This document shows, piece after piece, positions 47,565 to 57,367 of a stretch of DNA of 64,000 nt. This DNA is from Methylomonas sp. UP202. Lineage in GTDB: Bacteria > Pseudomonadota > Gammaproteobacteria > Methylococcales > Methylomonadaceae. The notes under the pieces were generated by a model. The model saw only the letters and a program-made list of their open reading frames with translations. It did not search any database and had not been told where the DNA came from. A program made the position numbers and the translations under genes. Within the stretch, counting starts at the first letter, position 1, and every line of letters starts with the position of its first letter. The DNA is taken from the NCBI RefSeq assembly GCF_029910655.1, contig NZ_CP123897.1:1674001-1738000 (forward strand). Direction: 5' to 3'.

Positions 47565-47789
47565 AAATCGATGACGGCCATGGCTGAAGAGTGCATCGAC
47601 GGTATGCAGATGAGTTCAACGAGCAAGCTCTGGCAAAAGTCTACAGCTGAGGCAAAGGAACGATTCAAGCGATTGTCGACGAGTCAAACCTAAGCAATTT
47701 TCCGAACGCTAAAAGACTTGCTCGCGGTAGTCCAAGCAAAACAGGGATTAAGCTCAGGGAGAACGATTGGATCAACAAATTGACAAGTT

Positions 47790-47995
47790 GCCAATGTCAT
47801 ACTCGGGCGTTGTGCCGCGCTTGATTGGGATGCGGTCGTGCAACACTCCCGCTTGGCGTCTCGTTACAATGGCAGTCGTAGGGCAAAGCGCGGATATGCC
47901 GCGTTGGAACGCTATCGGTTGCGGTTAATGCCGCTCACTCGCCGTTCTTTTGATTGTCCGGGGTGTAAATCCTTGCATAACCGCTGGATGCATGG
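47790..47995 (+). pseudogene. Possible remnant of an IS5-type transposase N-terminus
   Basis: One plus-strand frame reads ALDWDAVVQHSRLASRYNGS followed by a GYAALERYRLRLMPL-like segment. This resembles the N-terminal region of IS5-family transposases. Stops and a possible frameshift surround it and the catalytic DDE core is missing. No terminal repeats were found. The match is weak and judged by eye. Confidence 0.25.
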
Positions 47996-48280
47996 AACGG
48001 GTTGATATCAAAGATCGTTTTGATCCTTACAACCCGGATTTATCGGTGTCGGACTAGCTGTTAAGACGATTTGGAGCGCATTTGACTGTCGAATTGACAG
48101 TTTGCGTTTGGGCTGGAGTTAAAGCAACGACGTCGTAAATAAAATCAAGCTGTTATCTGCTGTTTTTTGTGTTGGATTTCGCAATGTTGATGTTTACGTT
48201 TGAAATTCAAAGGTAAAGCAAAATCCCGGCCAGCATTAACGATGATTTACTTTTCAACGCACTAGAATGGTGGGCACGCG

Positions 48281-48289
48281 TGTTACAAT
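48281..48289 (+). promoter_or_regulatory. Extended -10 promoter of bamA
   Basis: TGTTACAAT is an extended -10 (TGn plus TACAAT), 30 bases upstream of the chosen bamA start. No good -35 or sigma-E motif (GGAACTT) was found upstream. Confidence 0.4.
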
Positions 48290-48319
48290 CGCCGCCATTT
48301 ATACATCTTGGTTGAGTGC

Positions 48320-50653
48320 GTGAAGAAAAATCCGCTATTTCAAATACTGTTGCTGAGTGCCTTGGCCGGCAAATTGGCCCACGCCGGCAGCTTCGTAGTT
48401 GATGACATCCAGGTCAAGGGATTGCAACGGATTTCGGCGGGTACGGTATACAACTATCTGCCGGTATCGGTTGGCGAAACCTTCACCGACGAAAAACAAG
48501 CCTCGGCGATCCGCTCCTTGTTCAATACCGGTTTTTTCAAGGACATCACGCTGGAGCGGGACGGCAATACCTTGATCGTGACCGTGGTCGAACGGCCGTC
48601 GGTCGCCAAAATCGTCATCGAAGGCAACAAGGACATCAAGAAGGAAGACTTGACCGAAGCCTTGAAGAAAATCGGTCTGGCGGAAGGCAAGGTCTACAAC
48701 AAACAAGTATTGGACAAGGTCGAGCAGGAGATGCGCCGCCAATATTTCAGCCACGGTAAATACGGCTTGAAGATCAAGACCGAGGTCACCGATCTGACCC
48801 GCAACCGGGTCGGCATACGCATCGAGATTTCCGAGGGCCGGGTGGCCAAGATCAAGCAGATCAACATTGTCGGCAATAAAACCTTCGCCAGTGACGCCTT
48901 ACGCAAGGAATTCGAACTCAGTACCACCAATTTTCTATCTTTTTATTCCAAGGATGACCAGTATTCCAAGCAAAAGTTATCGGCCGATTTGGAAAAGCTG
49001 CGTTCGTATTATCTGGATCGCGGCTACATCAATTTTTCGATCGAATCGACCCAGGTCGATATCACCGCCGATAAGAAGGAAATCTACATTACGATCAACG
49101 TCAAGGAAGGCGAGGTGTATACGCTGGAAAAGGTCAAATTGTCCGGCGAGTTGATCGTGCCGCCCGAGGACTTGATCAAACTGGTCAGGGTCGGGCCTGG
49201 GGAAATTTTCTCTCGTAAAAACGCCACCGAGACCTCGAAGGCGATTTCCGACCGGTTGGGCGACGAAGGTTATACCTTCGCCAACGTCAATATGGTGCCG
49301 GAAATCAACGAGCAATCCAAAACGGTGGCGATGACTTTTTTCGTCGATCCGGGTAAACGGGTTTACGTCAGGCGGATTAACGTGAAGGGCAACACCAAGA
49401 CCCGCGACGAAGTGATCCGTCGCGAGGCCCGGCAAATGGAGTCCAGTTGGGCGGCTAGCAGTAAGATCGAGCGCACCAAGACTCGTCTGGACCGCTTGGG
49501 CTATTTCGAGGAAGTCGGCGTGGAAACGCCGCCGGTGACCGGCGTGGCCGACCAGATCGACGTCAATTACACCGTCAAGGAAAAAGCCTCCGGTAACTTG
49601 CAAGCCGGTATCGGTTACTCGCAGGTGCAGGGCATCATCTTCAACGCCAACGTGTCGCAGGACAACATCTTCGGTACCGGTAAGCGGCTGGATTTCGCGT
49701 TCAACAACAGTAGCATCTTGACCCGTTACAACTTGGGTTTCACCGATCCTTACTACACGCTGGACGGTGTGTCGCTCGGTTACAATTTGGGCTATACCTC
49801 GCGTAACGCCTATGCCGCCAACTTGGCTGCGTATAACACGACGATCACCAATGCCGGCGTCAACTTCGGCATTCCGCTAAACGAATTCGACAGGGTGGGT
49901 TTCGACCTGGAATTGAAACGGACCGAAATCGAAAATACCGCGTATTCGTCCGATACCATTCTGAAGTTTCTCGGTTACACCAAATATACCAGCGGTCAAA
50001 TTCGCTCGAAAAGCTTTACCAGTTTGTCGACCTCGGCCGGCTGGACCCACGATACGCTGGATCGGGCTACCTTCGCGCATAGCGGCGGCCAGCAGCGGAT
50101 TTCGGCGTTGGCGACGATACCGGGTAGCGATCTCGAGTACTACAAGGTCGGCTATAAGCACCAACACTACTTTCCGCTATCCAACGATTTCACGTTCCGC
50201 TTATTGGGCGAGGTGGCTCACGGTGGCGGCTACGGCAGCACCGACGGCTTGCCGTTCTTCGAAAACTATTTCGCCGGCGGTACCGGCGACGTGCGCGGCT
50301 TCATGCAGAATACGCTGGGTGTGATCGACGCGACCACGCTCAACAAGAACGCCTACACCAATCGTCCGATCGGCGGCGCGACCAAGCTGATCGGTAAGGC
50401 CGAATTGTTTTTCCCGATTCCGTTTTTGAGCGACGTCAAGTCGGTGCGGATCGGCTCGTTCGTCGATGCCGGTACCTTGTCGCCGGGCTTGAGCACCGGC
50501 GATCTCCGCAAATATTTCCGCTACTCGGTGGGCTTGTCCGGGGAATGGCTGTCGCCGTTCGGCGCGTTGGCGGTCAGCGTGGCTCAACCGCTCAATTCCG
50601 AGTCTGGAGATAGAACTCAGGCCTTCCAGTTCACGTTCGGCTCGGGATTTTAG
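48320..50653 (+). CDS. bamA: Outer-membrane protein assembly factor BamA
   Basis: BamA inserts beta-barrel proteins into the outer membrane. The 777-residue protein has a signal peptide ending LAHA and five POTRA domains at about residues 22-420. A C-terminal Omp85 barrel ends in FGSGF with terminal Phe. The loop motif VRGF (GDVRGFMQNT) is in the barrel as expected. No ATG is available; the GTG at 48320 gives a standard signal peptide, while a TTG 12 bases upstream is an alternative. The usual upstream rseP/dxr genes are missing. Confidence 0.96.
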   Translation: MKKNPLFQILLLSALAGKLAHAGSFVVDDIQVKGLQRISAGTVYNYLPVSVGETFTDEKQASAIRSLFNTGFFKDITLERDGNTLIVTVVERPSVAKIVIEGNKDIKKEDLTEALKKIGLAEGKVYNKQVLDKVEQEMRRQYFSHGKYGLKIKTEVTDLTRNRVGIRIEISEGRVAKIKQINIVGNKTFASDALRKEFELSTTNFLSFYSKDDQYSKQKLSADLEKLRSYYLDRGYINFSIESTQVDITADKKEIYITINVKEGEVYTLEKVKLSGELIVPPEDLIKLVRVGPGEIFSRKNATETSKAISDRLGDEGYTFANVNMVPEINEQSKTVAMTFFVDPGKRVYVRRINVKGNTKTRDEVIRREARQMESSWAASSKIERTKTRLDRLGYFEEVGVETPPVTGVADQIDVNYTVKEKASGNLQAGIGYSQVQGIIFNANVSQDNIFGTGKRLDFAFNNSSILTRYNLGFTDPYYTLDGVSLGYNLGYTSRNAYAANLAAYNTTITNAGVNFGIPLNEFDRVGFDLELKRTEIENTAYSSDTILKFLGYTKYTSGQIRSKSFTSLSTSAGWTHDTLDRATFAHSGGQQRISALATIPGSDLEYYKVGYKHQHYFPLSNDFTFRLLGEVAHGGGYGSTDGLPFFENYFAGGTGDVRGFMQNTLGVIDATTLNKNAYTNRPIGGATKLIGKAELFFPIPFLSDVKSVRIGSFVDAGTLSPGLSTGDLRKYFRYSVGLSGEWLSPFGALAVSVAQPLNSESGDRTQAFQFTFGSGF

Positions 50654-50676
50654 TTCAGTTCAAGGCAGTTTTACCC

Positions 50677-50682
50677 TATAAT
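50677..50682 (+). promoter_or_regulatory. -10 element of the skp promoter
   Basis: A perfect TATAAT lies 50 bases upstream of the skp ATG in the bamA-skp gap, with a weak TTCAGT -35 at 17-base spacing. It could give skp and fabZ extra expression beyond readthrough from bamA. Confidence 0.4.
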
Positions 50683-50731
50683 CGGGCTTGCGTTCTGTCT
50701 TAACACAATTTAACCGGAGATGGTTATTACC

Positions 50732-51232
50732 ATGAAAAAAAGTATTGCTTTATTCTTAACGCTGATGGCGTTTGCTGGCGTTAGTCACGCGGAACTGAAG
50801 ATCGGTTTCGTCAACGTGGCAAAAGTATTGGAGAAGGCCCCGCAGGCAGCGAAAGCAAAAACGCGTTTGGAAACCGAATTTTCGCCTCGGGATAAAGCTT
50901 TGGTTTCTCAGCAAAAAGAAATCAAAACCTTGGAAGACAAACTCGGCAGGGATTCCGCTGTGATGGGGGAAGAAGAACGCCACCGTTTGGAAAAAGACAT
51001 TTTGGATAAAAAACGCGATGCGGCCAGAGCTCAGCAAGAGTTCAGCGAAGACTTCAATATGCGCCGCAACGAAGAACTGGGTAACCTGCAAAAACGTATC
51101 GTCGAAGCAGTAAGAGCGTTAGCTAAGGAGGAGTCGTTCGACCTGCTGCTGACCGACGGCGTCATTTACGCTAACGACCAAATCGACGTCACCGCGCGGG
51201 TACAACAAAAGCTGGAAACGCTGTCGCAATAA
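50732..51232 (+). CDS. skp: Periplasmic chaperone Skp/OmpH
   Basis: Skp trimers hold unfolded outer-membrane proteins on their way to BamA. The 166-residue protein has a signal peptide ending SHA, the core opening LKIGFVNVAKVLEKAPQAAK, and a long charged coiled-coil tentacle. The length is typical. The ATG at 50732 (MKKSIALFL) is preferred to one 12 bases upstream. It lies between bamA and fabZ, the standard order except for the missing lpxD. Confidence 0.92.
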   Translation: MKKSIALFLTLMAFAGVSHAELKIGFVNVAKVLEKAPQAAKAKTRLETEFSPRDKALVSQQKEIKTLEDKLGRDSAVMGEEERHRLEKDILDKKRDAARAQQEFSEDFNMRRNEELGNLQKRIVEAVRALAKEESFDLLLTDGVIYANDQIDVTARVQQKLETLSQ

Positions 51233-51331
51233 TTCAAGAGCGTTTCCGTCGGAAACGCCGACGTCAAAGCGAGGGAGACGGCCCGCCGGCTGGCTCCCTT
51301 TTTCGTTTACCTCCACCGACTCCGGACCATC

Positions 51332-51778
51332 ATGACAGGTACGCTAGACATATTGCAAATTCAGGCACTTCTTCCGCACCGTTATCCCTTTTTGTTGGTT
51401 GATAGAGTCGTCGAGTGCGAACCCGGCGCGAAATTGGTCGGTATTAAAAACGTCAGTTTCAACGAGCCGTTTTTCCAAGGTCATTTTCCGGCGCAACCCA
51501 TCATGCCCGGCGTGCTGATCCTGGAAGCGCTGGCGCAAGCTACCGCGCTATTGACCGCGAAAAGCGACGACAAACTGGGGCAGGGCAATACCACTTTCTT
51601 CTTGGCCGGCATCGACAACGCCCGCTTCAAAAAGCAGGTTGTGCCCGGCGACCAGTTGCGCCTGGAAGTGACCTATCTGAAACACAAACGCCATCTATGG
51701 TCTTTCGACTGCCGCGCTGAAGTCGATGGCGAACTGGCGGCCGGCGCACAAATCATGTGCGCGGTCGCGACGAGCTAA
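51332..51778 (+). CDS. fabZ: 3-hydroxyacyl-ACP dehydratase FabZ
   Basis: FabZ dehydrates beta-hydroxyacyl-ACP in fatty-acid elongation and so competes with lipid A synthesis for hydroxyacyl chains. The hot-dog fold shows [11 protein letters not shown], then catalytic His51 in [14 protein letters not shown] and Glu65 in LILEALAQA. The 148-residue length is normal. It precedes lpxA by three bases, tying the two competing pathways together in one operon. Confidence 0.96.
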   Translation: MTGTLDILQIQALLPHRYPFLLVDRVVECEPGAKLVGIKNVSFNEPFFQGHFPAQPIMPGVLILEALAQATALLTAKSDDKLGQGNTTFFLAGIDNARFKKQVVPGDQLRLEVTYLKHKRHLWSFDCRAEVDGELAAGAQIMCAVATS

Positions 51779-51781
51779 GTC

Positions 51782-52552
51782 ATGATAGATTCCAGAGCGG
51801 TAGTCCATCCCAAGGCCGAATTGGCCGAAGACGTTTCGGTCGGTCCGTTCAGCGTCATCGGTCCCGAAGTGCAAATCGACGCCGGCACCGAAATCGGGCC
51901 GCACGTGGTTATTCGAGGTCCAACCGCGATCGGCCGCGACAACAAGATTTACCAATTCTCGTCGATAGGCGAAGACCCGCAAGACAAAAAGTACGCCGAC
52001 GAAGTGACTCGGTTGGAAATCGGCGACCGCAACGTGATCCGCGAATTCTGCACGATGCATCGCGGCACGCTGCAGGATAAAGGCTTGACGTTGATCGGCA
52101 GCGATAATCTGTTCATGGCCTATACCCATGTGGCTCACGATTGCGAGATTGGCGACCACGTGATCATGGCGAACGGCGCATCGATCGCCGGCCACGTGCA
52201 CATTGGCGATCATGCCATTTTGGGCGGTTTTACGCTGGTCCATCAATTCACCCAGATCGGCGAGTACAGCTTCTCGGCGATGGGTAGCGCGATTACTCAG
52301 GACATTCCGCCGTTCGTGATGGTTGGCGGCCGGCCGACCCGGCCGCACGGCATCAATTCGGTCGGCATGGAACGCAACGGTAAATCGCCGGAAGTGATAC
52401 GCCAGATTCGTCAGGCCTACAAAATCTTGTACAAGAACAACTTGCGCCTGGAAGATGCCATCGAAGAGATGGAAGGCATGGCCGGCGAAAGCAACGAACT
52501 TTCCAATATGGTCAGTTTCTTGCGCAATGTCACCCGCGGCATCCTCCGTTAA
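51782..52552 (+). CDS. lpxA: UDP-N-acetylglucosamine O-acyltransferase LpxA
   Basis: LpxA performs the first acylation of lipid A synthesis. The 256-residue protein is a left-handed parallel beta helix with hexapeptide repeats. Catalytic His119 is in [10 protein letters not shown], and TMHRGT and [12 protein letters not shown] are family blocks. Its last 26 bases overlap rnhB. The adjacent lpxB and lpxD genes, normally in this operon, are absent. Confidence 0.96.
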   Translation: MIDSRAVVHPKAELAEDVSVGPFSVIGPEVQIDAGTEIGPHVVIRGPTAIGRDNKIYQFSSIGEDPQDKKYADEVTRLEIGDRNVIREFCTMHRGTLQDKGLTLIGSDNLFMAYTHVAHDCEIGDHVIMANGASIAGHVHIGDHAILGGFTLVHQFTQIGEYSFSAMGSAITQDIPPFVMVGGRPTRPHGINSVGMERNGKSPEVIRQIRQAYKILYKNNLRLEDAIEEMEGMAGESNELSNMVSFLRNVTRGILR

Positions 52553-53120
52553 TCCTTCACGCCTGATCGCCGGCATCGACGAAGTGGGGCGAGGCTGTCT
52601 CGTCGGTCCGGTCGTCGCGGCGGCGGTGATCCTCGATCCGGCCAAGCCGATTGCCGGTTTGACCGACTCCAAAAAACTCAGCGAAAAACGCCGCGCCGCG
52701 CTGGCCGACGAAATCAAGGTCAAGGCACTGGCGTGGGCGGTCGGCCGCGCCGAAGCCAGCGAAATCGACCGCATCAACATCTTGCAAGCCACCTTCGTCG
52801 CGATGCGCAGAGCTTTCAGCCAATTGGCGATCAAACCCGATTACATCATGGTCGACGGCAACCGGTTGCCCGGCATAGCTTGCCCCGGCGAAGCGGTGGT
52901 CGGCGGCGACGCCTTGGTCGCCGAAATTTCCGCCGCGTCCATCCTGGCTAAGGTCGCGCGCGACACGGAAATGGACGTGCTGGATAGACTCTATCCCGGT
53001 TACCAATTTGCCGTTCACAAAGGTTATCCGACCAAAACCCATCTGAGCGCATTGGCGGAATTGGGCGTATCGCCGCAACATCGCCGCTCCTACGCGCCGG
53101 TCAAAAAATTCCTGGGTTGA
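52527..53120 (+). CDS. rnhB: Ribonuclease HII
   Basis: RNase HII cleaves at ribonucleotides embedded in DNA. The 197-residue protein has the motif [20 protein letters not shown], with the acidic active site formed by D and E in DEVGR. Further acidic residues occur later, in VDGNRLPG and VGGDALV. The start ATG lies within the end of lpxA; upstream in-frame sequence is lpxA in another frame. The order lpxA-rnhB-dnaE skips lpxB. Confidence 0.94.
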   Translation: MSPAASSVNPSRLIAGIDEVGRGCLVGPVVAAAVILDPAKPIAGLTDSKKLSEKRRAALADEIKVKALAWAVGRAEASEIDRINILQATFVAMRRAFSQLAIKPDYIMVDGNRLPGIACPGEAVVGGDALVAEISAASILAKVARDTEMDVLDRLYPGYQFAVHKGYPTKTHLSALAELGVSPQHRRSYAPVKKFLG

Positions 53121-53125
53121 CCGCG

Positions 53126-56100
53126 ATGAATCCCCGCTTCGTCCACCTCCGCATCCACACCGAATTCTCACTGGTTGACGGTATCGTCCGCATCAAGCCG
53201 CTGGTCAAAAAGCTCGGCGAATTCAATATGCCAGCGGCGGCGATTACCGAGCAGAGCAATCTGTTCTCGTTGGTCAAATTCTACAAAGCCGCGCAAGGCG
53301 CCGGCATCAAGCCGATCGCCGGCGCCGATGTGCTGATTTACAACGACGACGAACCGGCCGCGCCGCACCGCCTGACTTTGTTGGCTCGCAATCAACGGGG
53401 TTATGTGACCTTGACCGAACTGGTGTCGAGGGGTTACCAGGAAGGCCAGCATCAAGGCATTCCGATGCTGCAAAAAGCCTGGATAGCCGAAAACCACGAA
53501 GGTCTGATCGCCTTGTCCGGCGCAATGCAGGGCGATGTTGGCGCGGCCCTGTTGTCGGAAAATTTTGCCCTGGCTAAGGCTTGCGCCGAATTCTGGGCCG
53601 GTTTGTTCCCGGACAGTTTTTACCTAGAAGTCCAGCGCGTCGGCAAACCGGACGAGGAGCGTTACATCAAGCTGGCGGCGGATTTGGCCGCCGAATTGGA
53701 CTTGCCGGTCGTCGCGACCAACGATGTGCGCTTTTTGAATCGGAGCGATTTCGACGCTCACGAAGTGCGGGTCTGCATCCATCAAGGTCGGGTTTTGGAC
53801 GACAGCCGCCGGCCGAAGGATTACACCGAGCAGCAATATTTGCGCAGCGCCGAGGAAATGCTGGCGCTGTTCGCCGACTTGCCGGAAGCCTTGCAAAACA
53901 GCGTCGAAATCGCCAAGCGTTGCAATGTCGAGTTGCGCTTGGGCGAAAATTTCCTGCCCGATTTCGAAGTCCCCGAGGGGATGACGCTGGCCGATTATTT
54001 CAAGCAGGCGTCGCGCGAGGGATTGGAAGAACGCTTGCAGCAGCACGCGCCGGTCGGCAATGGCTCGTTCGAGGACAATCGCAAGGTCTACGACGAGCGG
54101 CTGGAGACCGAACTGAGCGTGATCGTGCAGATGGGTTTTCCCGGCTACTTTATGATCGTCGCCGACTTCATCCAGTGGGCCAAGAATAATGACATTCCGG
54201 TTGGGCCGGGTCGGGGTTCGGGCGCCGGCTCGCTGGTGGCTTATGCGCTAAAAATTACCGACCTCGATCCGATCGAATTCGACCTGCTGTTCGAGCGCTT
54301 CCTGAATCCGGAGCGGGTGTCGATGCCCGACTTCGATATCGACTTTTGCATGGAACGCCGCGACGAAGTGATCGATTACGTGGCGCGTCATTACGGCCGC
54401 GATCACGTGTCGCAGATCATCACCTACGGTTCGATGGCGGCCAAGGCGGTGATTCGCGACGTCGGCCGGGTGATGGGCCATGCCTACGGTTTCGTCGATA
54501 GGCTAGCCAAGCTGATTCCGTTCGAAATCGGCATGACCTTGGACAAGGCCTTGAAGGAAAGCCCGGAACTCAAGGACTTGTACGAGGCCGAGGAAGAGGT
54601 CAAGCAGTTGATTGACATGGCCCGCGCGCTGGAAGGCATCTCGCGTAACGCCGGCAAGCATGCGGGCGGCGTGGTGATCTCGCCGACCAAACTGACCGAC
54701 TTTTCGCCACTGTATTGCGAGCAGGGCGGCGGCAACTTGGTGACCCAGTTCGACAAGGACGATGTCGAGGCGGTCGGCCTGGTCAAGTTCGACTTTTTGG
54801 GTTTGCGCACCCTGACCATCATAGCCTGGGCGCTGGAAACGATTAACCGCCAGCGCGCCGCGAAGGGCGAGCCGCCGGTGGACATTGCCCAAATTCCGCG
54901 CGACGACCTGCCCAGCTACGAACTGCTGAAGAAGGCCCAGACTACGGCGGTGTTCCAGCTCGAATCCAGCGGCATGAAGGCGCTGATCAAAAAGCTTAAA
55001 CCCGACTGCTTCGACGACATCATTGCGTTGGTGGCGCTGTTCCGGCCCGGTCCGCTGGAGTCGGGCATGGTCGACGACTACATCAACGTCAAGCACGGCG
55101 CCAAGGCCGAATACGCCCATCCGCTGCTGGAACCTATCCTGAAGCCGACCAACGGCGTCATTCTCTATCAGGAACAGGTGATGCAGATCGCCCGCGAACT
55201 GGCAAGCTACACGCTGGGCGGCGCCGACATGTTGCGGCGGGCGATGGGTAAGAAGAAGCCCGAGGAAATGGCCAAGGAACGGGAGAAGTTCATGTCTGGT
55301 GCGGTCGCCAACCAGATCGACGCAGGCATCGCCACCTACGTGTTCGACTTGATGGAGAAATTCGCCGGCTACGGTTTCAACAAGTCGCACTCGGCGGCTT
55401 ATGCATTGGTTGCTTACCAGACAGCTTGGCTGAAGGCGCATTATCCGGCGGCCTTCATGGCGGCGGTGATGTCCTCCGATATGGACAACACCGACAAGGT
55501 GGTGGTGTTGATCGAGGAATGCCGGGAGATGAAATTGCAAATCCGGCCACCCGACGTCAATCTGTCCGATTTTCGCTTCACGGTCAACGACCAGGGCCAG
55601 ATCGTCTACGGCATCGGCGCGATCAAGGGTGTCGGTGAAAACGCGATCGAGGATTTACTGAAGGAGCGCAACGCCAACGGGCCGTATTCGGGTTTGTACG
55701 ATTTGTGCAAGCGCGTCGATCTGCGCAAGGTCAACCGACGAGTGCTGGAAGCGCTGATCAAGGCCGGCGCGTTGGATACCATCGACCCGAACCGTGCCGC
55801 CCACATGGCCGAACTGACTACCGCGCTCAGAGTGGCCGAGCAACATGGCAAAATGGCGCTGGCCGGCCAAAACGACTTGTTCGGCTTGGGCGTCGAAGTC
55901 GAGGAAAGCGATAACGAGGCCGACGCCTACTCCACCGCCGTCGAACCGTGGACCGAAAAAGAAAAACTGGAAGCCGAGAAGCAAACCCTGGGTTTGTTCC
56001 TGTCCGGCCATCCGATCGCCGAATATCTGCCGGAGCTCAAACACATCACCCACGGTACGCTGGGCAGCTTGGAAGTCGATGCCGGCCGGGCGCGCGGCAA

Positions 56101-56614
56101 GATGGAGGCGCGGGTCGCCGGGCTGATTGTGGAAATGCGTACCCGTCAGACCAAGCAGGGCAAGATGATGGGCTTCGCGACGCTGGACGACCGCACCGGC
56201 CGTTTGGAAGTCGCCGCGTTCAGCGGCATCTTCGACAAATACCGCAACCTGCTGAGCAAGGACACGATCCTGGTCGCCGAAGGCTCGTTGGCGATGGACG
56301 ACTTTACCAACGGCCTACGAATGACCGCCGAAAAGTTGTACGGCATCGAGGAAGCCCGCGAGTTATTCGCGCGCGGGATTCAACTGACGATAGATACCGC
56401 CAACCGCAGTTTGAGCGGCGATTGGCCGGCGCGTTTGCAGGACATCCTGGCGCCGTTTCGCGGCGGCAATTGTCCGGTCCAGATCGACTATCGCACCGCC
56501 CGCGACAAGGCCGCGTTGCAACTTGGCGAAGAGTGGCGGGTCCGGCCGGCCGATGAGCTGTTGATTCGCTTGCGCCGTTTGTTGTCCAACGAGAACGTGT
56601 CGGTTAGGTATTGA
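53126..56614 (+). CDS. dnaE: DNA polymerase III alpha subunit
   Basis: This is the 1162-residue replicative polymerase subunit. It has an N-terminal PHP domain (FVHLRIHTEFSLVDGIV), the polymerase catalytic acids in MPDFDIDFCMERRDEVIDYV, and GPGRGSGAGSLVAYAL. A helix-hairpin-helix and OB domain come near the end. The ATG at 53126 is preferred over an overlapping TTG nine bases upstream. It closes the bamA-to-dnaE block; dnaE next to rnhB is conserved in gammaproteobacteria. Confidence 0.97.
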   Translation: MNPRFVHLRIHTEFSLVDGIVRIKPLVKKLGEFNMPAAAITEQSNLFSLVKFYKAAQGAGIKPIAGADVLIYNDDEPAAPHRLTLLARNQRGYVTLTELVSRGYQEGQHQGIPMLQKAWIAENHEGLIALSGAMQGDVGAALLSENFALAKACAEFWAGLFPDSFYLEVQRVGKPDEERYIKLAADLAAELDLPVVATNDVRFLNRSDFDAHEVRVCIHQGRVLDDSRRPKDYTEQQYLRSAEEMLALFADLPEALQNSVEIAKRCNVELRLGENFLPDFEVPEGMTLADYFKQASREGLEERLQQHAPVGNGSFEDNRKVYDERLETELSVIVQMGFPGYFMIVADFIQWAKNNDIPVGPGRGSGAGSLVAYALKITDLDPIEFDLLFERFLNPERVSMPDFDIDFCMERRDEVIDYVARHYGRDHVSQIITYGSMAAKAVIRDVGRVMGHAYGFVDRLAKLIPFEIGMTLDKALKESPELKDLYEAEEEVKQLIDMARALEGISRNAGKHAGGVVISPTKLTDFSPLYCEQGGGNLVTQFDKDDVEAVGLVKFDFLGLRTLTIIAWALETINRQRAAKGEPPVDIAQIPRDDLPSYELLKKAQTTAVFQLESSGMKALIKKLKPDCFDDIIALVALFRPGPLESGMVDDYINVKHGAKAEYAHPLLEPILKPTNGVILYQEQVMQIARELASYTLGGADMLRRAMGKKKPEEMAKEREKFMSGAVANQIDAGIATYVFDLMEKFAGYGFNKSHSAAYALVAYQTAWLKAHYPAAFMAAVMSSDMDNTDKVVVLIEECREMKLQIRPPDVNLSDFRFTVNDQGQIVYGIGAIKGVGENAIEDLLKERNANGPYSGLYDLCKRVDLRKVNRRVLEALIKAGALDTIDPNRAAHMAELTTALRVAEQHGKMALAGQNDLFGLGVEVEESDNEADAYSTAVEPWTEKEKLEAEKQTLGLFLSGHPIAEYLPELKHITHGTLGSLEVDAGRARGKMEARVAGLIVEMRTRQTKQGKMMGFATLDDRTGRLEVAAFSGIFDKYRNLLSKDTILVAEGSLAMDDFTNGLRMTAEKLYGIEEARELFARGIQLTIDTANRSLSGDWPARLQDILAPFRGGNCPVQIDYRTARDKAALQLGEEWRVRPADELLIRLRRLLSNENVSVRY

Positions 56615-56722
56615 GCCGTTAGGCGGTCTTGCTTGGCACGCCGGGCGCTTCGGCGCGAATTCGGCGGCGGCCGGTCGCTCCGGGCTATAATGAGCCGACT
56701 TCATCAACTTAACGGATTGAAC

Positions 56723-57358
56723 ATGGATTGGCTGCATTTCTTGCTCGACGTATTGCTGCATATCGATAAACACTTGGCCGATTTGATCGGCGAGTACGGC
56801 ACTTTGACTTACGCGATTTTGTTTGCGGTGATCTTTATCGAAACCGGTTTTGTCGTGATGCCGTTCCTGCCCGGCGATTCCTTGTTGTTCGCGGCCGGCG
56901 CGTTCGCGGCGCTGGAGTCTTTCGAGATGCCGACCTTGTTGAGCCTGTTGGCGCTGGCGGCGGTGCTCGGCGATACCGTTAATTATTGGATAGGACGGAG
57001 CATCGGTCAAAAAGCCTTTACGCTGAGTTGGGTCAACCACCAGCATTTGTTGAAGGCCCAAGCTTTTTACGATACCTACGGCGGTAAAACGATTGTGTTG
57101 GCGCGCTTTGTACCCATCGTTCGCACCTTCGCGCCGTTTGTGGCCGGTATCGGTCGAATGCGCTATCGGGACTTCTTGCTGTTTAATCTGATCGGCGGCT
57201 TGGCGTGGGTACTGATTTGCGTCTTCGCCGGCTATTTTTTCGGCAATATTCCGGTCGTCAAGAAAAACTTCGAACTGGCGATCCTGGCCATCATCGTGAT
57301 TTCAATTCTACCTATCGTCATCGAAGTCTGGAAAGCCCGGCGGCAACCCGCCGAATAG
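56723..57358 (+). CDS. DedA-family membrane protein
   Basis: The 211-residue protein has the DedA/SNARE-associated fold. It has membrane helices and the re-entrant signature FIETGFVVMPFLPGDSLLFA, followed by GRFVPIVRTFAPF-like residues (ARFVPIVRTFAPFVAG) that include the essential Arg residues. DedA proteins recycle undecaprenyl phosphate or other lipid carriers across the inner membrane and support envelope stress tolerance. It is followed nine bases later by a PerM-type permease. Confidence 0.9.
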   Translation: MDWLHFLLDVLLHIDKHLADLIGEYGTLTYAILFAVIFIETGFVVMPFLPGDSLLFAAGAFAALESFEMPTLLSLLALAAVLGDTVNYWIGRSIGQKAFTLSWVNHQHLLKAQAFYDTYGGKTIVLARFVPIVRTFAPFVAGIGRMRYRDFLLFNLIGGLAWVLICVFAGYFFGNIPVVKKNFELAILAIIVISILPIVIEVWKARRQPAE

Positions 57359-57367
57359 GAGAGGACG

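Larger units (their letters stand above)
47458..48319. other. 860-bp intergenic region before bamA
   Basis: No intact gene is supported. From left to right the region holds a G10 tract, a perfect palindrome, a possible transposase remnant and the bamA promoter, all listed separately. Its composition is more AT-rich than neighbouring genes. Confidence 0.65.

Noticed and set aside
47448-47693. 81-residue open frame starting near the Sel1 gene
   Set aside because: It crosses the start of the Sel1 gene on the other strand, runs through the G10 tract and has no recognisable pattern.
48120-48300. Sigma-E promoter of bamA
   Set aside because: No GGAACTT-like -35 with TCTAA-like -10 at correct spacing was found; only an extended -10 of the sigma-70 type is visible.
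51695-52834. 379-residue open frame antisense to fabZ, lpxA and rnhB
   Set aside because: It crosses three clear genes with conserved motifs and has none of its own.
54503-55540. 345-residue open frame antisense to dnaE
   Set aside because: It is a reverse-strand shadow of the conserved polymerase core.
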